Source of the DNA: Gemmata massiliana
Lineage (GTDB): Bacteria; Planctomycetota; Planctomycetia; Gemmatales; Gemmataceae
Direction of reading: 5' to 3'
Assembly (NCBI GenBank): GCA_000531095.1
Contig: HG799471.1
Coordinates: 67,050 to 131,049, forward strand
Length of the DNA: 64,000 bases
Positions 36,063 through 45,948 of this stretch are shown one piece after another. Each line of letters opens with the position of its first letter. The stretch's first letter is position 1. The position numbers and the translations under genes were made by a program. Below the pieces are notes generated by a model. It did no database searches. It was given only the letters and a program-made list of their open reading frames with translations, and was not told where the DNA came from.

Positions 36063-36233
36063 GACCGACCACATGAAGGCCGCACACCCCGGCCCTCGCC
36101 ACGTATCTGGCGAACCCCGCCCGCGAGGGCGGTGGGTGTTGTCGTTGGTCGGCCGTATGCGCGAAAGTAATCGTACCACTGTACCCCTTCCGAGCGATGG
36201 ACGTCACCCGCCGCCCTTGCGGGCGGGGTTCAC
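36036..36233. repeat. Family A repeats: coding remnant plus paired inverted repeat
   Basis: A degenerate arm (36036-36057) lies in the end of the DapA-family gene; a fuller pair follows with arms at about 36110-36137 and 36206-36233 (CCCGCGAGGGCGG and CCGCCCTTGCGGGCGG). The right arm ends 13 bases before the epimerase ATG. Confidence 0.85.
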
Positions 36234-36245
36234 CGAGATCACCTC

Positions 36246-37174
36246 ATGCGCCGAATTCAGGTCATTGATTCGCACACCGGCGGGGAACCGACGCGCGTCG
36301 TGGTTGGGGCGCCCCCGATCTCGGTTCGGGACCGCTCGCCGCGCGCGCGAAGGTGTTCCAGGAGCGCTTCGACACGTTCCGCTCGTGCGTGGTGAACGAA
36401 CCGCGCGGCTCGGACGTGCTGGTCGGCGCGCTGCTGTGCGAGCCGCACGACCCGGCGAACACGGCAGGCGTCATCTTCTTCAACAACGTCGGCATCCTCG
36501 GGATGTGCGGGCACGGCACGATCGGACTTGCGGTGACGCTCGCCCACATGGGCCGGATGAAGCCGGGTGAGCACCGGATCGAGACGCCCGTCGGCGTAGT
36601 CACGGTCGTGCTCCGCGACCCGCACCGCGCCACCGTGCGGAACGTGCCGAGCTACCGGCGCCACGCCAACGTGCCCGTCGACGTCGAGGGTTTGGGGCGC
36701 GTAACGGGCGACGTCGCGTGGGGCGGGAACTGGTTCTTTCTGGTGAAAGAGCACCGCGAGGAACTGACGGTCCGCAACGTCGATCGGCTCACGGACGTAT
36801 CGTGGCGCGTCCGTCAGGCCGTGAACACGACGGTCAGCGAACCCGTCGATCACGTAGAGTTGTTTGGCCCCGCGCTCGATCCCGCCAACCACTCGCGGAA
36901 CTTCGTGCTGTGCCCGGGGAAAGCCTACGACCGTTCGCCGTGCGGGACCGGCACGAGCGCGAAGCTCGCATGTCTGTTCACCGACGGTAAACTGCGCCCG
37001 GGCGACGTGTGGCGCCAGGAGAGCATCACCGGGAGCGTATTCGAGGGGACCGTGGAACCGACCGGCGAACCCGGAGTGGTCGTCCCGAGCATTACGGGTA
37101 CCGCGTACCTCACGGCCGAAACGACACTGCTCGTCGACGAGAGCGACCCGCTGAAAGAAGGGATCCGCGTGTAA
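36246..37174 (+). CDS. 4-hydroxyproline epimerase / proline racemase family, frameshifted
   Basis: The true N-terminus MRRIQVIDSHTGGEPTRVVV is coded from ATG 36246, but the rest (FQERFDTFRSCVVNEPRGSD onward) is in another frame. The break is at GTTGGGGCGCCCCC (36304-36317); one more G restores GGAPDLGSGPLAARAKVFQ and gives 309 residues, the usual family length. Both catalytic cysteines are present: GMCGHGTIGL and SPCGTGTSAKLACL. Family members with this pair interconvert trans-4-hydroxy-L-proline and cis-4-hydroxy-D-proline. Placed after a DapA-family deaminase, it fits hydroxyproline catabolism; the oxidase and the semialdehyde dehydrogenase are not in the window. Sequence error or real lesion cannot be told apart here. 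Confidence 0.84.
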
Positions 37175-37241
37175 TTTTGTGACGCACCGCGACGCAACGA
37201 CAATCTTGACCCAAGGCCCGGCCAACAGACGCACCACACAA

Positions 37242-37262
37242 GGCCCACGCAAACAGTGGGCC
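37242..37262. terminator. Weak hairpin between convergent genes
   Basis: Stem GGCCCAC / GTGGGCC between the epimerase and sbcC stops; seven bases, no T-run. Confidence 0.35.
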
Positions 37263-37305
37263 GAATAGTATCGGGCTCACACCGGTCCTTCAAACGCAGA
37301 CCGCG

Positions 37306-40300
37306 TTACCTCACGAAGCGGCTCACGCGCGTCGCGCCGTCTTGTAGCTCGAAGCGGTAGCCGTCGGGGAAGGCGTCGGCGAACTCTTCTTGGTGCGACA
37401 CCAGCAGGATGCAGTGCAGGTGCCCGCGGAGGTTCTGCAGTTCCTGAATCATCACCTGCCGGCCGCTGCGGTCGAGACAGCCGAAGCCCTCGTCGATGAT
37501 GACGCTCTCGATCGGCCGGTGCTGTTTGCTCGCGTACTGGCCGATGCCCAGAGCTAGCGCCACCGCGACCCGGAACCGCTGGCTCCCGCTCAGAAACGCG
37601 ACGTTGATCGCACCACGCCCGTCACCCGGTTGGCGCATTCGAGGTCGAGTGCCTTGTCCGTGCCGGTTTCCGCCTCCACCAAGCGCATGAAGAGCTGCCC
37701 GCCGCTCAGACGGTCGAGCACCGCGTTCGCGTAGTCGACGATCTGGCGCTCCGCTTGCCGGACGAGGTGGCGCTGGAGCCGGTCGCGCCCGAGCAGTTCC
37801 GCCAACGTTTTGTGCCGGTTGTGTTCTGCGTCCACCGCTTTGAAGCGCTCGCTGAGTTCGTAGCGCTGCTGGCAGTAGCCGTCGAGGATGCGCTTGCGCC
37901 CCTGGGCGTCGAGCAGTTCCTTGTTCCGCGAATCCAGTTCCTTGCGCGCGGCCGCAGCTTCGTTGCGCACGTCTTCGGGCGACCGGCGTTCTTCTTCCGG
38001 GAACGAGTCCGACTCGGCTTCGAGTTGCTTGATTTCGGCCCGGAGCGGATCGAGCCCACCGCGTGCGGCCTGGAGTTGCGTGTACTTCGCCTCGGTGTTC
38101 TTGCCGACGAGCGCGTCGAGTTCGTCCTGCCACTTCGCGCGATCGGTCAGACCCGCATTTTCGAGCGGCTTTTGCCACGCCGCGGGGAGCGTCTTCTTCG
38201 CGCGCTCGATGGCCTCCGCGCTCTGCTTGCGGCTCGATTCTTCGAGGTTCAATTTGCCCGCGATCTCAGTCAGTTCGCGGTCCGATTCGCTCACAGAACG
38301 TTGGTAGCGCTCGATTTCTGTCTCGGTCGCGGCGATCTCTTTTTTGTTCGCGGCGAGCGAGTTGGTGACGCTCTTTTCTTCGCTCTGCTTGCCCGCGAAC
38401 TCTTGGCGTAGTGCGCCCGCGTCACCGCCGGGGAGCCCGCGCTGGGCGCGCACGAGGCGCTCTCGGGCGGAATCGAGCTTCGCGCGGAGCGTTTCGATTT
38501 TCTTCGCTTCGTCCTGAGCGGCTTTCAGCTTGCGCTTGGTCACGTCGATCCCGCGCGCTTCGTCGTTGAGCGCGGCGAGGTCTTGCCGGTTGGGGTACGT
38601 GACCGCGGACCAGTCCGATGGTTCGGAATGGCCGAGCTTGCTTTTGAACTCGTCCGGGAGCGCAAAGTACGTTTGCCGGCAGGCGTCCGTGAGGCGCTTA
38701 ATGTCGCTCGCGGTCTGCTTCAGTGCGGCGTCTGCGTCCTTCCACTTGTCGCGCAGGTCGCTCAAACGTTTGCGCTCGGTGACTTCTTTCGCACCGAGTT
38801 CGTCTTCCAGTTTGCGAGCCTTTTCCGCTTCCGCGGTCAGCGTTTTCAGCTTGTCTTCGGACTTCTTCGCGTTCGCCTCGCGCGTCTTCTTTTCGTCCGC
38901 GAAGTGTTCCGGGGTGAGCTTTTGACCGCACGCCCGGCACTTTGTCTGGCCGGTCATCGTTTTGAACTCGTCGGCGAGTTCGCGCGCTTGCCGGGCGAGT
39001 GCCCGCGTTTCGGCCACCAACTGGTCCTTTGCGGCGCGGTCCTCGCGCGCGACCTTCGCGTCGGTTTCGAGGCGTGTGAATTCTTCTTTGGCTTTTACGC
39101 CGTCGGACTTGAGCTTGGCTTCGTCCGCACGAACCTGTTTTTCTGTGGTGACGGCCTTCGTGAGTTCGGACCGGTCCTGGTGAAGCCGTTCGAGCAGCGC
39201 GACGTGTTGTGCCAGGAGCGCGAGGCGCTCGTGCTCGGTCTGGTACTTGCGAACCGCGAAATCGGGGTCGGCCGGGAAGGGCTGTAGCTCCGTTTCAAGG
39301 CGCGAAACTTCGCTCTCCGCGTCCTCGACCTGCTTCACCTTCTCCAGAACGGCCGAAAGTTCGCGGAGCCGTGCTTCGAGTTGCGCTTTCTTCGTTTCGT
39401 CCTCGGACTGTGTTTTCTTGAGCGCTGCAAGTTTCTTACGGCCTTGAGCGAGCACGTTTTCGGACTTGCGCCGCGTGTCTGCGACCTCTTCGCGCTCTTT
39501 GGTGAGGCGCTCCGTGTTGCGCTCGGACGCACTGATGCGCCCGCGCTCGGTGACGATGGTGTTCACCGCGGGGAGCACGTCACGGAGTTCCCGGAGGCGC
39601 GTGTAGTCCTTCTCGATGGCGATCGCGGTGCCGAGCAGCCTCTCGGCGTCGGCGAGTTTCAGTTTTACTCCCGCGAGTTTGGCCTGGGTATCGGTCCAGC
39701 GCCGGGCACGCAGTTCCAGCGCGTTCAAGTTGTCGATGCGGACTTGTGCCGTGGTTCGCGCTTCTTCCAGCGTTGTGATGCTCCTTTCGACTTCGGCATA
39801 TTCTTCTTCGCTCACCTCTTTCACGCCGAGGAGCTGGTTGGTGATCCCTTCGAGTTCGCTCTTGAGCGCGCGACGCTTGTCGTCGGCTTTGCCGTGGAGC
39901 TTCTGGTAGCGCTCCAAATCGACAATGCGCGCGAGGACGCCGGCGCGCCCAGCGGGGGTGCTGTCGAGCAGTTTCTCCGACTTACCCTGAAGTAGCAGCA
40001 CCGACGACGTGAACGTTTCGTAATCGAGGCCGATCTTGTCCCGCACCCAGGTATCGAACTTCGCCTTGTACTCGGTGCCGGACACAGCTTCCCACGACTC
40101 GCCCGTGATCTCACTGTTCGTGAACTTCAACACCTGTTGTGTACTGGCCACGCCGCTTTGTCGCTTGCGCACGGTGCGCTTGATGCGGTAGAGCTGCTTC
40201 TCGCTCGTGAAGTCGAACTCCACGCTTAGGGTGGTCGCTTCCTTGTTCACCAACTCCGCGGCGCTCTGGCTCCCGCCGCGGTGGTGGCCGAACAGCGCGA

Positions 40301-40439
40301 ACGTGACCGCGTCGAACACGCTCGACTTGCCGCTCCCGTTGGTGCCCGAGAGCATCCACAGCGGCGCCCCGTCGAACCGGATTTCTTGTTCGTCCTTGTA
40401 CGACAGGAAGCCGGACAGTTTGATTCGTTGCGGGATCAT
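37306..40439 (-). CDS. sbcC: SbcC-like exonuclease subunit (SMC/Rad50 type), frameshifted near the end
   Basis: Starts at ATG 40439 (MIPQRIKLSGFLSYKDEQEI); the frame upstream is repeat sequence. Walker A is GTNGSGKSSVFDAVTFALFG. Long coiled coils surround a zinc hook, TKCRACGQKL (CxxC). The frame ends early after LDLECANRVTG, but the missing C-terminal lobe continues in another frame with INVAFLSGSQRFRVAVALAL (ABC signature), SVIIDEGFGCLD (Walker B) and LLVSHQEEFADAF. The break is at about 37611-37623 (minus strand GACGGGCGTGGTG), and one extra base restores a protein of about 1044 residues. With SbcD it forms a DNA end-processing nuclease that cuts hairpins and helps recombination repair. 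sbcD lies upstream, separated only by a repeat pair. Confidence 0.88.
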
Positions 40440-40450
40440 CACACACTCCG

Positions 40451-40555
40451 GGCGAACCCCGCCCGCAAGGGCGGCGGGTGGCGCATCAGGTAGGCGAGGG
40501 GTACTCACAATGAGGACGCGCCCGTTACCCACCGCCCTTGCGGGCGGAGTTCGCC
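40451..40555. repeat. Family A paired inverted repeat between sbcD and sbcC
   Basis: Arms at 40451-40479 and 40527-40555 (CCCGCAAGGGCGG core), complementary with few mismatches. The pair fills nearly all of the 115-base sbcD-sbcC gap, and its right arm reaches the sbcD stop codon (40555-40557). Confidence 0.88.
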
Positions 40556-41787
40556 TAGCTCTCCATTTCCTTCAGCAATCCGTCGGCGATTTTCAGGATC
40601 GCGTCGCGTTCGGCCTCGTCGTGTTGGATCAGCTCTTGCGTCAGGTACTCGTGGACCGTTTCACCGAACCCCTTTCCGCCGCCCGTTGCGGGGCTTACCA
40701 GTGTCGGACCCAGCGCGCCGGTCTCCTTCCAGTCGCGTGCGTACCAGCGCGGGAAGATCTTGTCCAAGTCCCGGAGCACGTCTTCGAGCTGGTCCTTACC
40801 CGCGGTGTAGCGGATCTGGAGGTTCACGAGATCGTTGTTCGCGCTCGGGTACTCCGCTCTCAGGCGCGGAATGTCTTCCGCCGGGTCGAGCACCACGACC
40901 TCGTAAATCGGCGTCGCCTGGAGCGGGAGCACGACCGGCTCTCCGTTCCGCCCGTCCGGGCCGATGTCGACCAAAATGACGCCTTTTTGGTCGGCCTGTT
41001 CGCCCAGGTCCAGACGCTCGATACTACCGCAATACCGCATGTGCTCCGCGCCGAGCCACTGCGGTTTGTGAATGTGGCCCAGTGCCACGTAATCGAACTG
41101 GTTCGGTAGTTCCGCGCCCTCAACAACAACGTCCTCTTCCACGGTGATGCGGAACAGGCTCGGTCCGATGGTGGAGCCGTGAACGTGGACATGCGCGCCG
41201 AGCACCGAGGGGGCTTTGAGGTCGTACTTCGGGTGCGCGCGGATCTCTCGCAGCGCGTCGGCCCACGCGGAAACGAGTAGCGCGTTCTTTTCTTCCGGAC
41301 TGCCGTATTTCAGACCGGTTTCGCCCCGGAGGAATCGGTGCGGGGTGGGGTACGGCATCAGTACGAACTGGACCGGGAACCCGCGCATTCGGTCTTCGAG
41401 CCGGATGAACGTGGGGTCGGCCGCGAGGTACAACCGGCCCGGCGGCACCGTTTCGCCCGGCTTCCCGACCGTGGGCGACGCGAGCGACATCGCGCTCACG
41501 AGCGTTTGGCAGAAGTTCTCGTTGTCGTGGTTGCCGGTGAGTGTGAGGATCGTGCCGCCGGATTCGAGGAACGGGCTGAAGACGGACTGCCAGTGGCGGA
41601 TGGTTTCGCGCAACCCGTCCGGGCGGGCCAACTCGCTGAAGAGGTCGCCCGCGACGAGCAGCACGTCGACGTTTTCTTGCTTGCAGTAATCGGCAACGCG
41701 CTCGACCGCTTTACGCAGGTCGTCGGTTCGGTCGATCCGGCCGAGCCGGTCGCCGAGGTGCCAGTCCGCGGTGTGGAGGATTCGCAT
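40555..41787 (-). CDS. sbcD: SbcD-like Mre11-type nuclease
   Basis: 410 residues with all calcineurin-type phosphoesterase motifs: ILHTADWHLGDRLGR, DVLLVAGDLFSELA, TLTGNHDNENF, LGAHVHVHGS and YVALGHIHKPQ, which bind the two catalytic metal ions. The C-terminal capping domain follows (LVNLQIRYTAGKDQLEDVLR). It is the nuclease subunit of the SbcCD complex, which opens DNA hairpins and trims protein-blocked ends. It lies upstream of sbcC in the usual order, but the two genes are separated by an inverted repeat instead of the more common overlap. Activity on hairpins is of note in a genome so rich in inverted repeats. Confidence 0.92.
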   Translation of the reverse strand: MRILHTADWHLGDRLGRIDRTDDLRKAVERVADYCKQENVDVLLVAGDLFSELARPDGLRETIRHWQSVFSPFLESGGTILTLTGNHDNENFCQTLVSAMSLASPTVGKPGETVPPGRLYLAADPTFIRLEDRMRGFPVQFVLMPYPTPHRFLRGETGLKYGSPEEKNALLVSAWADALREIRAHPKYDLKAPSVLGAHVHVHGSTIGPSLFRITVEEDVVVEGAELPNQFDYVALGHIHKPQWLGAEHMRYCGSIERLDLGEQADQKGVILVDIGPDGRNGEPVVLPLQATPIYEVVVLDPAEDIPRLRAEYPSANNDLVNLQIRYTAGKDQLEDVLRDLDKIFPRWYARDWKETGALGPTLVSPATGGGKGFGETVHEYLTQELIQHDEAERDAILKIADGLLKEMES

Positions 41788-41832
41788 ATCTCGGTATTCT
41801 GCCGGGATATGGGGAATCGCGAAAGGTCAGAT

Positions 41833-41861
41833 GGGCCGGACCGCCGAAACGGTGCCGGCCC
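41833..41861 (-). terminator. Terminator-like hairpin after the FAH gene
   Basis: Stem GGGCCGGACCG pairing with CGGTGCCGGCCC (one bulge), between the FAH gene stop (41877) and the sbcD start. Confidence 0.5.
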
Positions 41862-41876
41862 AAGTTCGTGCGGGGC

Positions 41877-42746
41877 TTAGCTTTCCGCGACGACGGGGTT
41901 CTTCAGGGTGCCGATGCCCTCGATCTCGACCTCGGCCACGTCGCCGGCCTTCAGCAGGATCGGCGGCTTGCGCGCGATGCCCACGCCCGGGGGCGTGCCG
42001 GTGAAGATCAGGTCGCCCGGTTCCAGCGTAATCACCTGCGACAGGAACCACAGTAGGTGCGGCACGCCGAAGATGAACTCCTTGGTGTTGGAGTTCTGGA
42101 GCGTCTCGCCGTTCAATCGCAGTTGAACTTGCAGGTTGTGCGGGTTGGTCAGCTCGTCGGCCGTCACGAGGACCGGGCCGGTCGGGGCGAACGTGTCGAA
42201 CGTCTTCCCGATGATCCACTGCTTCTCTTCGCCGCGGAACTGCCAGTCGCGTGCGCTCACGTCGTGGCCCACGGTGTACCCGCCCACGTACTCGAACGCC
42301 GCGTCGGTGTTCGGGATGTTCTTCCCGGTCTTCCCGATGACGATGACCAGTTCGGCCTCGTAGTCCACTTTCTGAGCCACTTTCGGCAGAACGATCGGCT
42401 CGCCGTGGGCGATGAGGGTGTTCGGGAACTTGCCGAACAGGACCGGCTCGGTCGGGATCGCCTTCCCGCCTTCAATGGCGTGGTCGCGGTAGTTCAGCCC
42501 GATGCACAGGATCTTGCCGGGTTGCGGGACCGGCGGGAGGAGCTTTACCGCGTTGGCCGCGTACTTGACGGCGTTCTTGCTGGACGCGACTTCGCTGGCG
42601 GCCTTGCGGACCGCGGGGGACGCGGCCAGAAGGGTCTTAACACAGGTGGGCAGGCCGGGATCGGTCGCGTGCAGGTCAATGTACCCGTCGGCGACGGCGA
42701 GAGCGGCCCGGGGGCCGTGGGGCGTGAGGATCGTAGCAAGCTTCAT
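41877..42746 (-). CDS. Fumarylacetoacetate hydrolase (FAH) family protein
   Basis: 289 residues from ATG 42746 (MKLATILTPHGPRAALAVAD); the open frame upstream has no similarity. The FAH core is complete: KILCIGLNYRDHAIEGGKAI, VDYEAELVIVIGKTGKNIPN (metal-binding ExE/D), VGGYTVGHDVSARDWQFRG and LITLEPGD-like VITLEPGDLIFTGTPPGVG. The family includes acylpyruvate hydrolases, oxaloacetate decarboxylases and 2-keto-pentenoate-type hydratases; the exact reaction cannot be read from sequence. It is followed by sbcD after a hairpin, with no functional link. Confidence 0.9.
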   Translation of the reverse strand: MKLATILTPHGPRAALAVADGYIDLHATDPGLPTCVKTLLAASPAVRKAASEVASSKNAVKYAANAVKLLPPVPQPGKILCIGLNYRDHAIEGGKAIPTEPVLFGKFPNTLIAHGEPIVLPKVAQKVDYEAELVIVIGKTGKNIPNTDAAFEYVGGYTVGHDVSARDWQFRGEEKQWIIGKTFDTFAPTGPVLVTADELTNPHNLQVQLRLNGETLQNSNTKEFIFGVPHLLWFLSQVITLEPGDLIFTGTPPGVGIARKPPILLKAGDVAEVEIEGIGTLKNPVVAES

Positions 42747-42910
42747 TAGCGGCACTCTGGGTGAGGGATAGAGGATATTCAATGGTTCCGGGCGCAGTCG
42801 GGAAGGGCGGTTCACGGAACCGGTGGGGCTGTGTGCTTCTAATGAGTGGGACAAACGCGGTGGGGCTGTTCGTGCGGTTGTTGCGAAGTGTGGGAGCCTG
42901 TGTACATGTG

Positions 42911-43007
42911 GGCGAACGGCCGGTGTGAGCCGGTCGGCGGTGCCCCCGCTGTGCGCTGTTCATCGGTCAGCGAATGACCACCAGCCGGCTCACACCGGCC
43001 GTTCGCC
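42911..43007. repeat. Family B paired inverted repeat
   Basis: Perfect 23-base arms 42911-42933 and 42985-43007, starting GGCGAACGGCCGGTGTGAGC. The first 15 bases are identical to the outer arms at 1860 and 2048, so this is a second dispersed family. It fills the gap between the FAH gene (divergent side) and the S41 gene end. Confidence 0.9.
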
Positions 43008-43026
43008 TAACGGTGCGTGCTCGCCT

Positions 43027-44652
43027 TCACTTGTTCGGCTTATTGAGCTTCTTACGCAGGTAATCGAGGGCTTTGAGCCGGTACGGGTCGAGTGCGGGGT
43101 CGTCGAAATCGAGCCCCTCGGTGCTGTCGAACGGGCGCAGCGCGTGTTGCTCGGCCCAGCGCCGGAGTTCGGCCGATTTGTCTTTGGTGATCGGCACTTC
43201 CAACCCCTCGTCCGGCTTCAGGCCCCAATCGTCGGTCGGCCCGCTGTCGGGTTTCCGCTGGCGCGACTTCCCGTTCGGGCGGAACGATTCGCCCGTCGTC
43301 ACTTTGTAATTAAGCCCGCCGAACCCGATCTCGATGATGTGCTGGATGGACGCGCGGCCGACCGTGCGCTGGCCCATCAGCACGCACCGGTTATTGTCCC
43401 GAAGGGCCGCGGCAATCAGTTCTCCCCCGCCCGTCGTTTCGTTACCGGCCAGGACCACGAGCGGGTACTTGTTCGGGCGCTCCGGGCCGTCGGTGTTGCG
43501 GTAATCGGTATCAACGTCCCCGAAACCCTGTGAGCTGCGGTACTTCATCTGCGCGATCGGCGCGTTGTTCGGCAGGAAAAGGCCCGCGATCCGGACACTC
43601 GGATCGACGTACCCGCCGGGGCACCAGCGCAAATCGAGGACCAGCGCGCGGCACCCCTTACGGTCGAGTTCCGCGAGCATCTCGGCTACTTTCGTGTCCA
43701 GTCCGGACTCCACCGCGCCGAGCCGGATGTACCCGATCTTGTTTTCGTGGTCGAGTAGGCAATCCCACTTGTCTTCGTTACGAACCACGCCGAATGCGCT
43801 CGCCGGGGTGTACGCTTCGCCCGCCATTTTGACTCTAAACGACTTTACCCCCGCACGCCGGAACGTGAGCACCCGCTCTGGTACGATCTCCGCTCCGGTT
43901 TGCGGGTCGATCATGCGGGGCGGGAGCGCGAACGGGCCGAAGAGTTTGTTCGCGTTGTCGGCCGTGATCTCGGTCCGGTTCAGGTGCGTAATCACGTCGC
44001 CGACTTTGACGCCGGCCTTCTGCGCCGGGCTGTCGGGGATGACGCGCTTGACGCGCCACAGAGAACCGGCCGGGGTCGGGATCGCGTCCGTGCGCAGGGG
44101 CGGTTCGAGCCAGCCGACCGGTGCGTAGTACCCGCTCGCGGTCTTGTACTCCACCTGGTAGATGAGCCACGGGGTTCCGGTTACCCCCTCCAACTCGATC
44201 CCGATGCCGAACTCCATGTCGGCGGACGCGAACGCATTCACACGCGGACTGGCGAGCTGGCACGCCGGTTCGGTGGCGTACCGAAACCCGTTGACCGCCG
44301 CAACCAGCGCGCGCGGGCCGCGTAGCGCGGGCTGGTTCGCCAGGAGCAACCGCACGTCCACGAGCACGTTCAGGAGGTTGTGTCCATTCGCGTCGCGAAC
44401 CGCCTGGGCGACCCGATCCGGTACGGTCGTGCCGCACTCTTCGTAAAGCCCCCGGACCGCTCCTTCGATCAGTTCCTTGACCTCGACCGGGCGGACGTAC
44501 CGGGACGCGACCTGATCGGCCGCGTTGTATACGAGGCGCGCGAACTCCTGTGCCCGGGTGCGTTCGACTTGGTTCGCGGGGACCGCGGGCTGTGCGGGGA
44601 CCGGAGCAATTGGGGCGAGGAGCATCAGCCCGAGTGTGGCGGTCCCGACCAT
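43027..44652 (-). CDS. S41 (C-terminal processing) peptidase homologue with substituted catalytic residues
   Basis: 541 residues: signal peptide (LGLMLLAPIAPVPAQ), an N-terminal helical region, a PDZ domain (about 198-265: WRVKRVIPDSPAQKAGVKVG, DVITHLNRTEITADN) and an S41 core (IGYIRLGAVES, CRALVLDLRWCPGGYVDP, YPLVVLAGNETTGGGELIAA, GQRTVGRASIQHI). In active members the nucleophile is the Ser in TTSGGE-type or SASASE motifs, and the general base is the Lys in FGKG/VGKG. Here these positions are Gly408 and Arg433, so the protein should lack normal protease activity and may be a binding scaffold. Length and other motifs are intact, arguing against simple decay. Confidence 0.86.
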   Translation of the reverse strand: MVGTATLGLMLLAPIAPVPAQPAVPANQVERTRAQEFARLVYNAADQVASRYVRPVEVKELIEGAVRGLYEECGTTVPDRVAQAVRDANGHNLLNVLVDVRLLLANQPALRGPRALVAAVNGFRYATEPACQLASPRVNAFASADMEFGIGIELEGVTGTPWLIYQVEYKTASGYYAPVGWLEPPLRTDAIPTPAGSLWRVKRVIPDSPAQKAGVKVGDVITHLNRTEITADNANKLFGPFALPPRMIDPQTGAEIVPERVLTFRRAGVKSFRVKMAGEAYTPASAFGVVRNEDKWDCLLDHENKIGYIRLGAVESGLDTKVAEMLAELDRKGCRALVLDLRWCPGGYVDPSVRIAGLFLPNNAPIAQMKYRSSQGFGDVDTDYRNTDGPERPNKYPLVVLAGNETTGGGELIAAALRDNNRCVLMGQRTVGRASIQHIIEIGFGGLNYKVTTGESFRPNGKSRQRKPDSGPTDDWGLKPDEGLEVPITKDKSAELRRWAEQHALRPFDSTEGLDFDDPALDPYRLKALDYLRKKLNKPNK

Positions 44653-44807
44653 GACCCCTCCGTGAATTGTGTTGGCTGGGCAGCGAATCGGGAGTTGTGG
44701 GGCGGAATTTGGGCAAACCGCGGACAGTATTCAGTTTCCCTTCTTTTCCGTTCCACCACAAGGCGCCGTTCGTAACTAGAGACGAGTCGACCTCACGGAA
44801 CGAACTT

Positions 44808-45524
44808 ATGAGTGAAGCAGACCGAACATTGCCCGCACCGTCCCAAACCACGGATCCCCAGCGCGCGTCCGTAGTGTGGCTCGTCCGGCACGCGGAGACG
44901 GCCGCGCCGACGATGTTCCACGGTGCGGAATCTGACATCGAACTCGGCGAGCACGGCCACCGACAAGCGAGGGCCGCGATCGAGTGGTTCGCGGCGCTGA
45001 AGCCGACGGTGATTGTGTCATCCGAGATGCTGCGAGCGAAGCAAACTGCCGCTCCTATCGCATCCGCGCTTGGGGTGCCGCACCTGTTCGAGCCGCGGTT
45101 ACACGAGCGCCGAGTGGGGCCGCTGACGCGCAAACCGCGTGCGGAGGCCGATCACATCTGGGACGAAACGACGCGCCACTGGGTGAGCGGGAACACGGCC
45201 TACTCGTTTCCCGGCATGGAGTCGTTCGACGAACTGCGGGACCGCACGCTGCCGGCGTTCAACCGCGTGGTTTCAGCACATCCGGGCGGGCGCGTCGTGA
45301 TCGTGTGCCACGGCGTCGTGTGCAAGGTGCTGCTGCTCTCGCTCCTGCGCGGGTACGGCCCGACAAACTGGAACACCATTGGTCGTGTCGTCAACCTCGC
45401 GGTCAGTGAACTCGTTCCCGACGATGATCTCTGGGCGCCGCGCCAGATCCTCGTCGTCCCGCCGCAAGTGACTGCCGTCAACGCGGCCTTCGAGGAAGTC
45501 GGGGTGAAGAAGACCGAGGCATGA
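44808..45524 (+). CDS. Histidine phosphatase family (phosphoglycerate mutase-like)
   Basis: 238 residues from ATG 44808. The RHG-type motif VVWLVRHAETAA carries the phosphate-accepting His; further motifs are LGEHGHRQARAAIEWFA, VIVSSEMLRAKQTAAPIASA and the second catalytic His in VVIVCHGVVCKVLLLS. The C-terminal part includes NLAVSELVPDDDLW. Such cytoplasmic enzymes act on phosphosugars or other small phosphate esters (the CobC/GpmB group); the specific substrate is unknown. Divergent from the S41 gene. Confidence 0.88.
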   Translation: MSEADRTLPAPSQTTDPQRASVVWLVRHAETAAPTMFHGAESDIELGEHGHRQARAAIEWFAALKPTVIVSSEMLRAKQTAAPIASALGVPHLFEPRLHERRVGPLTRKPRAEADHIWDETTRHWVSGNTAYSFPGMESFDELRDRTLPAFNRVVSAHPGGRVVIVCHGVVCKVLLLSLLRGYGPTNWNTIGRVVNLAVSELVPDDDLWAPRQILVVPPQVTAVNAAFEEVGVKKTEA

Positions 45525-45948
45525 CACGTCACGTAAGGAAAAAGGAGAAAGGAGAAAGGAAAAGCTGAGAGGAAAAGACTTGAGTAAAGCGCCCGTGGAC
45601 CTCGCCGAGCACTGGTTGTTGTGCCCGGTGTCGGAACGGGTGAGAAGTTGGAGCGTTCGTGGCGAATTGGGCGTTCACGGCTTCAGTTTTTCCTTTCTCC
45701 TTTTTCCTTTTACCTGCTTCTCAGTTCTGATTGTGCGGTTCGTATGAAGTGTTCTCATTGGTGCAGTCGATACCACTGGCGAGCGGACCAGACACGCACG
45801 CCCGGGACCGAGTTCGGGGCGGGGATCGCCGGGGGCAGGGGCGATCGGCGTGACGGGGACCGCGGTGCCGACAGGGAACGCGGTTCGTGCGCGGTTCGCG
45901 GCGTCCGGGGAACGGCGGCGAGCGACACGGCCGAGGGGAGTGGAATCG
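45525..45948. repeat. Purine-rich tract with inverted copy, otherwise empty gap
   Basis: A 19-base tract AAGGAAAAAGGAGAAAGGA (45535-45553) has an exact reverse complement at 45691-45709. Between them lies about 140 bases without a convincing gene; after them the sequence is the long leader of the histidine kinase. This is a dispersed low-complexity element. Confidence 0.6.

Noticed and set aside
36246-36360. A separate short gene coding only MRRIQVIDSHTGGEPTR.
   Set aside because: It is the normal N-terminus of the downstream epimerase, separated by a frame break.
37306-38178. An independent minus-strand gene of 290 residues.
   Set aside because: Its last third is the missing SbcC ATPase lobe; the front part is a shadow of the SbcC coiled coil.
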